DNA of 21,421 nucleotides from an uncultured Actinomycetes bacterium (GTDB taxonomy: Bacteria; Actinomycetota; Acidimicrobiia; Acidimicrobiales; Acidimicrobilacustridaceae): assembly GCA_945957335.1 (NCBI GenBank), contig CAMFLJ010000018.1:1-21421 (forward strand), written 5' to 3'. The translations under genes were made by a program, and so were the position numbers. The notes beneath the pieces were generated by a model. It worked only from the letters and a program-made list of their open reading frames with translations. It made no database searches and had not been told where the DNA came from. Of this stretch, positions 8,884-16,333 are shown in pieces (position 1 is the stretch's first letter; the number at the start of each line of letters is the position of its first letter).

Positions 8884-10530
8884 TCATCGCAGGCCCTCAG
8901 GCCCCTCGAGGCCGGGGACCGTGTCGATGAGGGCCTCCTCGGCCGCCAGCAGGTCGGACCCCTCAGCGGCCGTCGCGTTGCCCCTCGGGAGGAACCGGAA
9001 GGCCAGCACCGATGCCAGCCCCACGACGACGGCGCCGACCAGCACGGCGACGTCGGCCCCGTGCACGAACGCCGCGTGCGACGCATCGAGCAGGCTGGAG
9101 GCCGATCCGGCAGGGAGGTTCGACGCCGCGTGCAGGGCCGAGCCGACGGACTCCCGCGCCTGCTCGATCGCTGCGGCCGGCACGTCGGCCGGGAGCGTGG
9201 CTGAGCCGAGGTTCGACCGGTACACGGAGGACCAGACGCTCCCGAGGACCGCGACGCCGGTGGCGGCACCGACCTGGCGCGCCGCGTCGTTCATCGCCGA
9301 TCCGACCCCGGCCTGGTCGGGTGACAGCGAGCCCATGATGGCGCCGGTCGAGGGTGCCACGGCCAGCCCGACGCCGATCCCGGTGATGATCAGTGACACG
9401 AGCAGGATGCCGAACCCGGAGCTCGGGGTCGACAGCGCCCGCAAGGCGATGCCGAGGGTGATCACGGCGAGGCCGGTTCCCGCGACCCGGGCGGTGCCGA
9501 ACCGGTGGATCAGCTTGGGCGTCTGGAGCGAGAACAGCACCAGCGCCACCGCGAACGGGATCGAGTACACGCCGGCCCGAAGGGCGCTGTAGCCCAGCAC
9601 GAACTGCAACTGCTGGGTGTAGAGGAAGTACGTGCCGAGGGCACCGAAGTAGCCGAGCATCAGGGTGAGCGAGCCGATGCTGAACCCGCGGTTCCGGAAC
9701 AACTTCATGTCGAGCATGGGGTGGTCGCAGCGGCTCTCCCAGGCGACGAAGGCGAGCACCGCCCCGAGCCCGACCAGGAACGAGGCCAGCACGATCGAGC
9801 TCGTCCAGCCCTTGTCCGGTGCCTCGATAACGGCGAACACGAGGGCCACGAGCGCCACGATCGAGAGGAGGGAGCCGAGGAGGTCGATGCGCCCCGGTGA
9901 CGGGTCCTTGGAGGTCGGCAGCACGAACGCCCCGGCGATGAGCGCCACCACCACGACCGGCACGTTCACGATGAAGATCGAGCCCCAGCTGAAGTGGGCC
10001 AGCAGCAACCCACCGAGCACCGGGCCGAGCGCGATGCCGACGGCGGCCATCGCCGCCCAGATGGCGATGGCCCGGGTGCGCTCACGGGCGTCGGGGAAGA
10101 CGGTGCCGAGGATGCTGAGCGTCGACGGCATGATCATGGCCCCGCCGATGCCCATGAAGGCCCGGGTGAGGATCAGCGCGTCGGCAGAGGTGGAGAACGC
10201 GGCGGCGGTGGTGCCGATGCCGAAGACGACCAGGCCGAGGCTGAGCATGCCCTTGCGGCCGTAGCGGTCGGCGAGCGAGCCGGCGGTGAACAGGAGGCCG
10301 GCGAAGACGAGCTGGTAGCTGTCGACGATCCACTGGAGCTGCGAGGTGGTGGCGTCGAGCTCCTTGGCCAGCGTCGGCAGCGCGACGTTGAGCACCGTGT
10401 TGTCGAGCGTGATGAGCACGAGGCTCAGGCACAGGACCGCGAGGGCCCACCAGCGTCGGGGGTCGCCGCCGACGGGATGCGACCCGTCGGCGCCGGCGGA
10501 GGGCTCGGGCCCCGCCTGAATGTTCGCCAT
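8884..10530 (-). CDS. DHA2-family MFS drug exporter (14 transmembrane helices, EmrB/QacA type)
   Basis: Proton-driven efflux transporter of the major facilitator superfamily, 548 residues, the usual DHA2 size. Visible signatures: motif D1 L-D-N-T-V-L-N-V-A-L (42-51), W-I-V-D-S-Y in helix 2, motif A G-S-L-A-D-R-Y-G-R-K (84-93), and motif C G-P-V-L-G-G (169-174). About 14 hydrophobic helices are seen, and the last is preceded by a loop of about 80 residues after the N-D-A-A-R-Q-V-G-A-A-T-G segment. The ATG at 10530 has a promoter at a distance implying a leaderless message. The ArsR-type gene lies 42 bases upstream on the same strand and is the likely regulator. The exported compound is unknown; QacA-like cations or antibiotics are family-level possibilities. 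Confidence 0.93.
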   Translation of the reverse strand: MANIQAGPEPSAGADGSHPVGGDPRRWWALAVLCLSLVLITLDNTVLNVALPTLAKELDATTSQLQWIVDSYQLVFAGLLFTAGSLADRYGRKGMLSLGLVVFGIGTTAAAFSTSADALILTRAFMGIGGAMIMPSTLSILGTVFPDARERTRAIAIWAAMAAVGIALGPVLGGLLLAHFSWGSIFIVNVPVVVVALIAGAFVLPTSKDPSPGRIDLLGSLLSIVALVALVFAVIEAPDKGWTSSIVLASFLVGLGAVLAFVAWESRCDHPMLDMKLFRNRGFSIGSLTLMLGYFGALGTYFLYTQQLQFVLGYSALRAGVYSIPFAVALVLFSLQTPKLIHRFGTARVAGTGLAVITLGIALRALSTPSSGFGILLVSLIITGIGVGLAVAPSTGAIMGSLSPDQAGVGSAMNDAARQVGAATGVAVLGSVWSSVYRSNLGSATLPADVPAAAIEQARESVGSALHAASNLPAGSASSLLDASHAAFVHGADVAVLVGAVVVGLASVLAFRFLPRGNATAAEGSDLLAAEEALIDTVPGLEGPEGLR

Positions 10531-10536
10531 CCGTCG

Positions 10537-10565
10537 AACATAGGGGCGCCTCGTCGGGGCGCCAA
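10537..10565 (-). promoter_or_regulatory. Exporter promoter with paired GGGGCGCC repeats in the spacer
   Basis: On the minus strand TTGGCG (10565-10560), a 17-base spacer and TATGTT (10542-10537) form the best sigma-70-like promoter in the window, ending 6 bases before the exporter ATG. The spacer and flank hold two direct copies of GGGGCGCC (plus-strand 10543-10550 and 10556-10563, 13-base period), each containing the palindrome GGCGCC. This is a plausible operator for the upstream ArsR-type regulator. Confidence 0.6.
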
Positions 10566-10572
10566 CCTCGCC

Positions 10573-10896
10573 CTACGGATTTTCGAGGTTGCCCAGCACC
10601 GACCCCAGCAGGCCCGGGAAGCGCGCCTCGAGCTCGTCACGCCGCAGCGCGTTGTACTTGCGCGTGCCCTCCTCGCGGGACGTCACGACACCGGCCTGGC
10701 GCAGCACGCGGAAGTGGTGGGTGGCGGTCGACTTGGCGATGGGCAGCCCGAAGCTGCCGCACGTCCGCTCGCCACCGTCCTCGGCCAGCTGCCGCACGAT
10801 CTCGAGGCGGATCGGGTCGCTCAGGGCGGCGAGGACGTCGGTGAGCTCCACGTCGGCGAGCGCAGGGTGCTCGGTCTGGGTGTCGGGCGTGGGCAC
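10573..10896 (-). CDS. ArsR-family winged-helix transcriptional regulator
   Basis: Small DNA-binding regulator of 107 residues. The N-terminal helix L-A-A-L-S-D-P-I-R-L-E-I-V-R-Q-L (22-37) is the classical ArsR start. The recognition region K-S-T-A-T-H-H-F-R-V-L-R-Q-A-G-V-V (55-71) is followed by a wing with E-E-G-T-R-K-Y. The only cysteine is C46, with no C-x-C metal site, so a metal-sensing role is unlikely. GTG at 10896 has a good ribosome-binding site AAGGAG (plus-strand 10905-10910) 8 bases upstream. It precedes the MFS exporter on the same strand and diverges from the second tetR gene; control of the exporter is inferred from position. Confidence 0.9.
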   Translation of the reverse strand: MPTPDTQTEHPALADVELTDVLAALSDPIRLEIVRQLAEDGGERTCGSFGLPIAKSTATHHFRVLRQAGVVTSREEGTRKYNALRRDELEARFPGLLGSVLGNLENP

Positions 10897-10904
10897 CGGG
10901 AGGG

Positions 10905-10928
10905 CTCCTTCGTTCGTCGACCATCGTA
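10905..10928 (-). promoter_or_regulatory. ArsR-gene -10 element and ribosome-binding site
   Basis: TACGAT (plus-strand 10923-10928) is a good -10 candidate, followed after 12 bases by AAGGAG (10905-10910), 8 bases before the GTG. Unlike several neighbours this gene has a leader with a Shine-Dalgarno. An imperfect inverted repeat, CGTTCGT (10911-10917) and ACGAGCG (10928-10934), overlaps the element and may serve autoregulation. Confidence 0.45.
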
Positions 10929-10961
10929 CGAGCGGATGGCAGCCGACGGGCCCGACATCGC

Positions 10962-10992
10962 CATGAGACAGAAGTGGCGCTACTGTCTCATG
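10962..10992. promoter_or_regulatory. Probable TetR operator: perfect 10-bp inverted repeat
   Basis: CATGAGACAG (10962-10971) and CTGTCTCATG (10983-10992) are perfect inverted copies separated by 11 bases, 31 bp in all. The right arm overlaps the TACTGT -10 of the adjacent tetR gene and ends 2 bases before its ATG. Size, symmetry and position fit an autorepressing TetR-family operator. It could also affect the divergent ArsR gene, whose start is 66 bases away. Confidence 0.75.
10981..10986 (+). promoter_or_regulatory. Candidate -10 element (TACTGT) for the second tetR gene
   Basis: TACTGT ends 8 bases before the ATG at 10995 and lies partly inside the right arm of the 10-bp inverted repeat. 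No good -35 or Shine-Dalgarno is visible. Confidence 0.5.
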
Positions 10993-10994
10993 TG

Positions 10995-11630
10995 ATGGCC
11001 GTCACCTCCACGCCACCGCCCGCCGCGCCTGCGGCCGTGCCCGCCGGCGCCACCGCGCTGCGGATCCTGGCCGCCACCGCGGAGTGCGTGGCCGACCAGG
11101 GCCTGCGGGCCACCAGCGTCGAGGACATCGCCGAGCGGGCCGGGTGCGCCCGAGCGACGATCTACCGGCTGTTCCCCGGCGGGCGCTCGGGCCTGCTGCT
11201 CGCCGCCGTCGAGCTGCAGCTCAACGAGGTGCTCGACGCCGCCAGCCGCGCCGCTGACGTCGCCGACGACCTGCCCTCGGCCGTGGCCGGGGCCGTCTGG
11301 GCCGCCTCCACCACCATCGCCGAGCACGCCCCGCTGCAGCGGCTGCTGCGCGACGAGCCCGGCGAGATCCTCCCGTACATCTCCTTCGACCGCCTCGCCC
11401 CGCTGCTCGGGCGCGCCGCGGCGTGGGGGCGCGACCACCTCGGTCGTTTCCTCGATCCCGACCAGGCCGAGGCCGTGGGGGAGTGGGGCGCCCGCGTGGT
11501 GCTCGACCACCTCCGCTCACCCGGGTCGCCCACCGACACCACCGACCTCACCGCCGTCCGCCGGCTCGTCGAGCGCTACCTGCTCCCGGGCCTCACCGCC
11601 TCCCCCTCCCACCCAGACCAGGAGCACTGA
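10995..11630 (+). CDS. TetR family transcriptional regulator (second copy), linked to the diiron gene
   Basis: Repressor-type protein of 211 residues with a Pro/Ala-rich N-terminal arm (1-20). The helix-turn-helix at about 40-59 reads A-T-S-V-E-D-I-A-E-R-A-G-C-A-R-A-T-I-Y-R-L, followed by F-P-G-G-R. The helical C-terminal domain does not reveal the ligand. The frame also offers GTG at 10974 and 10992, but both lie inside the operator; ATG at 10995 fits the -10 spacing. The stop shares its last base with the start of the diiron protein gene (TGATG), so both proteins come from one message and are probably controlled together through the inverted repeat upstream. Confidence 0.9.
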   Translation: MAVTSTPPPAAPAAVPAGATALRILAATAECVADQGLRATSVEDIAERAGCARATIYRLFPGGRSGLLLAAVELQLNEVLDAASRAADVADDLPSAVAGAVWAASTTIAEHAPLQRLLRDEPGEILPYISFDRLAPLLGRAAAWGRDHLGRFLDPDQAEAVGEWGARVVLDHLRSPGSPTDTTDLTAVRRLVERYLLPGLTASPSHPDQEH

Positions 11631-12745
11631 TGTCGTCCACCGAAGAGATCCTCGGCCGCCAGCACGTCAACGACCTCGACGAGATCCTGCTCGTCACCAA
11701 CACCGACGTCACCGCCACGATCCACACCGTGCAGGACAACGCCGACGCCATCTTCACGTGGGACTACGAGAAGGGCGCCCGACCGGCCCTCGAGAAGCTC
11801 TACGAGAAGGCCAAGACCTCGCAGTGGAACGGCGAGACCGACCTCGACTGGTCGATCGAGGTCGACCAGGAGGCCGTGGTGGCCGCCAACGCCCTGGCCA
11901 ACAACCGCGGCGACGTCGACTTCAGCGACACCGTGCTCGGCAAGTGGGACGACGACGACTGGACCCAGTTCGCCATCCAGTCGCAGAACTGGATGCTCAG
12001 CCAGTTCATGCACGGTGAGCAGGGTGCGCTGCTCTGCACCGCCAAGATCGTCGAGACGGTGCCGTGGATCGACGCCAAGTACTACGCGGCCACCCAGGTG
12101 ATGGACGAGGCCCGCCACGTCGAGGTCTTCGCCAAGTACCTCAACGAGAAGCTCTCGGGCGCCTACCCCGTCAACGCCCACCTGCGCATGCTGCTCGACG
12201 ACATCGTGCTCGACAGCCGCTGGGACATGACCTACCTCGGCATGCAGATCATGGTCGAGGGCCTGGCTCTCGCCGCCTTCGGGTTCATGCACCAGATGAC
12301 CACCGAGCCGCTGCTCAAGCAGATGCTCCGCTACGTCATGAGCGACGAGGCCCGCCACGTGGCCTTCGGGGTGCTCTCGCTGAAGGAGTACTACGCGGAG
12401 CTCACCACCGCCGAGCTGCGCGAGCGCCAGGAGTTCGCCTTCGAGGCCGCCGTGCGCATGCGCGACCGCTTCATGCAGCAGGAGGTCTGGGAGCGGATGG
12501 GCGTGCCGGTGAAGGAGGCCATCCAGGTGGTCAACGAGCGGGTGCCCGACCAGAAGATCTTCCAGCAGATGCTCTTCGCCAAGATCGTGCCGAACTGCCG
12601 CAAGCTCGGCCTGCTCGACGCCGGCGACGCCTGGCTGCGCGACCGCTTCACCGAGATCGGCGTGATCGACTTCGAGCACATGCCCGACACCGGCGAGGAG
12701 TACGAGATGTTCGCCCTCGCCGAGGGCGACGTCGCCACGGCCTGA
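11630..12745 (+). CDS. Ferritin-like diiron protein, probable oxygenase/oxidase
   Basis: 371-residue soluble helical protein with a complete set of carboxylate-bridged diiron ligands in two evenly spaced halves: E130 with E160-x2-H163, then E210 with E240-x2-H243. Both halves have the motif D-E-A-R-H-V and the same 30-residue E-to-E spacing, as in ribonucleotide reductase R2, acyl-ACP desaturases and AurF-like N-oxygenases. Aromatic and acidic residues are dense at 43-125 (for example K-W-D-D-D-D-W). I cannot name the subfamily or substrate; an O2-using oxidation is the family-level expectation. AGGAG lies 5 bases before the ATG, which overlaps the tetR stop by one base. TetR control suggests a response to a small molecule that may be its substrate. 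Annotation as simple iron storage would be less likely given the length. Confidence 0.85.
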   Translation: MSSTEEILGRQHVNDLDEILLVTNTDVTATIHTVQDNADAIFTWDYEKGARPALEKLYEKAKTSQWNGETDLDWSIEVDQEAVVAANALANNRGDVDFSDTVLGKWDDDDWTQFAIQSQNWMLSQFMHGEQGALLCTAKIVETVPWIDAKYYAATQVMDEARHVEVFAKYLNEKLSGAYPVNAHLRMLLDDIVLDSRWDMTYLGMQIMVEGLALAAFGFMHQMTTEPLLKQMLRYVMSDEARHVAFGVLSLKEYYAELTTAELRERQEFAFEAAVRMRDRFMQQEVWERMGVPVKEAIQVVNERVPDQKIFQQMLFAKIVPNCRKLGLLDAGDAWLRDRFTEIGVIDFEHMPDTGEEYEMFALAEGDVATA

Positions 12746-12772
12746 CGGCCCGCCGCACCGCGGCGCCGGAAC

Positions 12773-12815
12773 CGGTGCGCCGATCCCGCCCCTCGAGGGC
12801 CGGAACGGCGCACCG
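12773..12815. terminator. Perfect 10-bp inverted repeat between the diiron gene and dapA
   Basis: CGGTGCGCCG (12773-12782) and CGGCGCACCG (12806-12815) are perfect inverted copies around a 23-base interval, which holds a second palindrome, CCCTCGAGGG (12790-12799). It lies 28 bases after the diiron stop and 53 bases before the dapA -10 element. A terminator is the simplest reading; a regulatory site for dapA is possible. Confidence 0.6.
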
Positions 12816-12867
12816 CTTCGCGTCCGGGGGCGCGAAACGGGTGGGAGGGGGCGCTTCGGGTGTGGGG

Positions 12868-12873
12868 TACCCT
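12868..12873 (+). promoter_or_regulatory. Candidate -10 element (TACCCT) for leaderless dapA mRNA
   Basis: TACCCT ends exactly 7 bases before the dapA ATG. The same hexamer precedes bioB at 8 bases. No Shine-Dalgarno fits, and the -35 region is G-rich without a recognisable hexamer. Confidence 0.55.
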
Positions 12874-12880
12874 CGCCGCC

Positions 12881-13762
12881 ATGTCTGGCTTCGGATCGGT
12901 GATCACGGCGATGGTCACGCCCTTCGACGATGCGGGGGCGGTCGACCTCGACGGCACCGCCGAACTGGCCCGGTGGCTCGTCGAGCAGGGCAACGACGCG
13001 CTCGTCGTCACCGGCACAACGGGTGAGGCCGCCTGCCTGACCGACGAGGAGCAGATCGACGTGTGGCGCGCCGTGCGGGCCGCCGTCGACGTGCCGATCA
13101 TCGCCGGCTCCGGCACCAACGACACCCGCCACGCGGCCGAGCTCACGGGCTACGCCAAGGACGCCGGCATGGACGCCGTGCTGGTCGTGACACCCTATTA
13201 CAACAGGCCCTCGCAGGCCGGCATCGAGGCCCACTTCCGCCACGTCTGCGCCGCCACCGACCTGCCCGCGATCCTTTACGACATCCCGGTGCGCACCGGC
13301 CGCAAGGTCTCGACCGAGCTGCTCCTGCGCCTGGCCCACGAGGTGCCCAACGTGGTCGGGCTCAAGGACGCCGCCGGCGACCCGGGCGAGACCGCCCGCG
13401 TCATCGCCGAGGCGCCCGACGGCTTCGTCGTCTACTCGGGCGACGACCCGCTCACGCTGCCGCTGCTGGCGGTCGGCGCGGTGGGCGTCATCGGCGTGGC
13501 CACCCACTGGGCGGCCCCGGTGATGGCCGAGATGATCGCCGCCTTCCAGAAGGGCGACGTGGCCCGGGCCGCCGAGCTCAACGCTCGCATGCTCGAGAGC
13601 TACGCCTTCGAGACCGGTGACCTCAACCCCAACCCGGTGCCCACCAAGGCGATGCTGAACGCCCTCGGCAAGCCGGCCGGCCCCTGCCGCCCACCGATGG
13701 GCTTCGCGCCCGAGGGGCTGGCGGACCGCGCCCTCGAGGTGCACCGACGGTTGTACGCATGA
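12881..13762 (+). CDS. dapA: 4-hydroxy-tetrahydrodipicolinate synthase
   Basis: Condenses pyruvate and aspartate semialdehyde, the entry step of diaminopimelate/lysine synthesis. 293 residues forming the usual TIM barrel. Active-site residues are all present: Schiff-base lysine K162 (G-L-K-D), Y133 and R138 (L-Y-D-I-P-V-R-T-G), Y107 (T-P-Y-Y-N), and T46-T47 in G-T-T-G-E. The frame extends 21 bases upstream to 12860, but the ATG at 12881 gives the normal N-terminus and the leaderless spacing. The stop overlaps the RNase J start by 4 bases (ATGA); dapA next to rnj is a conserved actinobacterial pair. Confidence 0.97.
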   Translation: MSGFGSVITAMVTPFDDAGAVDLDGTAELARWLVEQGNDALVVTGTTGEAACLTDEEQIDVWRAVRAAVDVPIIAGSGTNDTRHAAELTGYAKDAGMDAVLVVTPYYNRPSQAGIEAHFRHVCAATDLPAILYDIPVRTGRKVSTELLLRLAHEVPNVVGLKDAAGDPGETARVIAEAPDGFVVYSGDDPLTLPLLAVGAVGVIGVATHWAAPVMAEMIAAFQKGDVARAAELNARMLESYAFETGDLNPNPVPTKAMLNALGKPAGPCRPPMGFAPEGLADRALEVHRRLYA

Positions 13763-15534
13763 GCAAGAAGAGCGGCACGTCCAAGGCGACGAAGACCAAG
13801 TCGGCCAAGCTGGAGACCAGGGACGGGGGCGCCGACGCCCAGCCCCGCAAGGCCAAGGCCGGCGGGCCGGTGGCCGACGACGCGGTCAAGGTCACGTTCC
13901 TCGGCGGGCTCGGAGAGATCGGCCGCAACTGCGCCTGCATCGAGCTCGAGGGCAAGATCATCCTGATCGACTGCGGGCTGATGTTCCCCGACCTCGACAT
14001 GCTCGGGATCGACCTCGTCCTGCCCGACTTCACCTACCTGCGCGAGAACGCCGACCGCATCGTCGGCTGCATCTGCACCCACGGCCACGAGGACCACACC
14101 GGCGGCCTGTCGTTCCTGCTGCGCGAGCTGTCGTTCCCGCTCTTCGGCACGGCGCTCACCCTCGGGCTGGCCCGCAACCGCATCGAGGAGGCCGGGCTCC
14201 TCGACCGCACCGAGTTCAACGTGGTGCACGACGGCGAGCGCCGCATGATCGGCCCCTTCGACGTCGAGTTCATCCCCGTCACCCACTCGGTGCCCCACGG
14301 CATCGCCACCGCCTTCCACACGCCCCAGGGCGTGATCCTCCACACCGGCGACTTCAAGCTCGACCTCACCCCGGTCGACGGGCGCCTCACCGACCTCGCC
14401 CGCATCGGCTCGCTCGCCTCCAACGAGGGCATCCGCCTGCTGCTCTCCGACTCGACCAACGCCGACGAGCACGGCCATGCCCAGTCCGAGACCACCGTCG
14501 GCGGCGTGCTCTACGACCTGTTCCACCGCTTCGAGGGCCGGCGGATCATCACCACCTGCTTCGCCAGCCACATCCACCGGGTGCAGCAGATCGCCGACGC
14601 CGCCATCTCCTTCGACCGGGTCGTGGCCACCATGGGCCTGTCGATGAAGAAGAACGTGCGCATGGCGCGCGAGATGGGGCTGCTGAAGATCCCCGAGTCG
14701 CACCTGCGCGACATCACCGAGGTCGGCGACCTCCCGCCCGGGAACGTCTGCGTGATCTCCACCGGCTCCCAGGGCGAGCCCATGTCGGCGCTGGCGCTGA
14801 TGGCGGCCAACGAGAACCGGTGGCTCACCCTCAACCAGCGCGACGTCGTGATCATGAGCTCGCACCCCATCCCGGGCAACGAGCAGGACGTCTCCAAGGT
14901 CATCGACGGGCTCGTGCGCGCCGGGGCCGAGGTCGTGCACTCCGGCATCGCCGACGTCCACGCCTCGGGCCACGCCAAGGCCGAGGACCTCAAGATGTTC
15001 CTCTCCATCGCCAAGCCCGACTGGTTCGTGCCGGTGCACGGCGAGTACCGGCACATGGTCGCCCACGCCAAGCTCGGCCGGCAGATGGGCGTCGGCGCCG
15101 ACCACATCATCGTGTGCACCGACGGCGACCAGCTCGTGCTCGACTCGGACGGCCTGCGGCCCCACGCCCGGGTGCCCGCCGGCTACCTCTACGTCGACGG
15201 CATCATCGGCGACGTCGGCACCGGCGTGCTGCGCGACCGCCGGGTGCTGGCCGAGGAGGGCGTGGTCGTGGTGTTCGTCGGGGTCGACGTGGCCACCGGC
15301 GCCATCATCATGGGCCCGGAGGTCATCACCCGGGGCTGGGTGCACGCCCCCGAGGCCGAGGACCTGCTCGACCAGTGCGCCGAGGCCGTGCGCGACGCGG
15401 TGAAGGAGGCGTTCCAGAACGACGCCACCGACGTCGAGAACCTCCAGCGCGTGGTGCGCCGTGCGGCGGGCCGCTTCGTCAACGCCAACACCAAGCGCAA
15501 GCCGATGATCGTGCCGGTGGTGATGGAGGCCTGA
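13759..15534 (+). CDS. rnj: Ribonuclease J (metallo-beta-lactamase / beta-CASP RNase)
   Basis: Zinc-dependent endo- and 5'-to-3' exoribonuclease for mRNA decay and rRNA maturation. 591 residues. A Lys-rich, low-complexity extension (1-37) precedes the conserved L-G-G-L-G-E-I-G-R-N-C (48-58). The metal motif T-H-G-H-E-D-H (107-113) is intact. beta-CASP signatures include S-T-G-S-Q-G-E-P, H-A-S-G-H (401-405) and P-V-H-G-E-Y (425-430). The C-terminal domain follows to about 591. The basic tail-like N-terminus is common in actinobacterial RNase J and may bind RNA. Translation is coupled to dapA by an ATGA overlap. A short hairpin spans its stop codon. Confidence 0.95.
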   Translation: MSKKSGTSKATKTKSAKLETRDGGADAQPRKAKAGGPVADDAVKVTFLGGLGEIGRNCACIELEGKIILIDCGLMFPDLDMLGIDLVLPDFTYLRENADRIVGCICTHGHEDHTGGLSFLLRELSFPLFGTALTLGLARNRIEEAGLLDRTEFNVVHDGERRMIGPFDVEFIPVTHSVPHGIATAFHTPQGVILHTGDFKLDLTPVDGRLTDLARIGSLASNEGIRLLLSDSTNADEHGHAQSETTVGGVLYDLFHRFEGRRIITTCFASHIHRVQQIADAAISFDRVVATMGLSMKKNVRMAREMGLLKIPESHLRDITEVGDLPPGNVCVISTGSQGEPMSALALMAANENRWLTLNQRDVVIMSSHPIPGNEQDVSKVIDGLVRAGAEVVHSGIADVHASGHAKAEDLKMFLSIAKPDWFVPVHGEYRHMVAHAKLGRQMGVGADHIIVCTDGDQLVLDSDGLRPHARVPAGYLYVDGIIGDVGTGVLRDRRVLAEEGVVVVFVGVDVATGAIIMGPEVITRGWVHAPEAEDLLDQCAEAVRDAVKEAFQNDATDVENLQRVVRRAAGRFVNANTKRKPMIVPVVMEA

Positions 15535-15541
15535 CGCCTCC
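15525..15541. terminator. Short hairpin spanning the RNase J stop codon
   Basis: GGAGGC (15525-15530), loop CTGAC containing the TGA stop, then GCCTCC (15536-15541): a perfect 6-bp stem. It sits between converging genes separated by only 31 bases, so a terminator role is plausible, but the stem is short and there is no T-run. Confidence 0.45.
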
Positions 15542-15565
15542 GGTGCCGGCGCCGCCGCCCCTCGG

Positions 15566-16333
15566 CTAGCGGCGCGGCTCCCAGCTGAAGAACCGCACGG
15601 CGAGCAGCAGGCCGAGGAGGCCCCACGCCGCCACCACGGCGACGTCGCTCCAGTGGAACGGCGTGCCGATGAACCCGGCCTGCATCCCCAGGGCGAAGTG
15701 GCGCACCGGGAACACGTCGGCCACCCACTTGATCCACTGCGGCGTGTCGGTGCCGAACGGGATGAAGATGCCCGAGATGAACAGCAGCGGCAGGATGCTG
15801 GCGTTCACGATCGCGGGGGCGGCGTCGGCGTTGGGGATGGCCGCGGAGAGCGCCAGCCCGAGGGCGCAGAAGGCGGCCGAGCCGACGACCATCATCACCA
15901 GCACCTCGACCAGGGTGATGCCGCTCGGCACCTGTGCCTGGTAGGCGATGCGGCCGAACGCCGCCGTGATCACCACGAGCAGGGCGCCCATCGCCATGGC
16001 GTGCACGATGCGCCCGACGAGGAACGAGGCGCTCGGCAGCGCGGTGCCGTCGATCTGCTTGAGCTGGCCCGACTCGCGCTGGAACGACGTGGAGATCGCC
16101 AGGTTCGTGTAGCAGGCGGAGATCACGCCGAAGGTGGCCATGGCCGCCACGTAGTAGGTCGACTGGTTGACCGTGACGGGGCCGAGGTCGACGGTGCCGT
16201 TGCCGAGGAGGGCGCAGAAGATCACCAGGAACATGAGCGGGAACGCGAAGGTGAAGAACGCCCGCGACGGGTTGCGCCAGAACGACGTGTTCACCCACCG
16301 GACCTGGGATGCGGCCAACCGCAGGGTCCTCAT
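15566..16333 (-). CDS. ABC-2 type transporter permease (DrrB-like)
   Basis: Membrane subunit of an ABC exporter, 255 residues, with six hydrophobic segments at about 26-44, 58-78, 107-129, 140-165, 175-192 and 230-248. The fifth is followed by the ABC-2 feature I-S-G-I-F-I-P-F, and F-P-V-R-H-F follows around 208-213. The ATG at 16333 overlaps the ATPase stop by 4 bases (ATGA); the frame upstream of it is only the shadow of the ATPase gene. Substrate is unknown; lipid, drug or polyketide export are family possibilities. Confidence 0.92.
   Translation of the reverse strand: MRTLRLAASQVRWVNTSFWRNPSRAFFTFAFPLMFLVIFCALLGNGTVDLGPVTVNQSTYYVAAMATFGVISACYTNLAISTSFQRESGQLKQIDGTALPSASFLVGRIVHAMAMGALLVVITAAFGRIAYQAQVPSGITLVEVLVMMVVGSAAFCALGLALSAAIPNADAAPAIVNASILPLLFISGIFIPFGTDTPQWIKWVADVFPVRHFALGMQAGFIGTPFHWSDVAVVAAWGLLGLLLAVRFFSWEPRR

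Noticed and set aside
10573..10896. Metal-sensing role for the ArsR-type regulator
   Set aside because: Only one cysteine (C46) and no C-x-C or His/Asp-rich metal site; its neighbour is an MFS exporter, not a metal transporter.
12104..12360. Repeated 17-base GACGAGGCCCGCCACGT within the diiron gene
   Set aside because: Explained by the duplicated D-E-A-R-H-V metal-binding motif and shared codon use; not a mobile or regulatory repeat.
13600..15345. 581-residue minus-strand frame opposite the RNase J gene
   Set aside because: Its Val/Gly/His/Asp-rich shadow composition and the intact RNase J motifs on the other strand rule it out.
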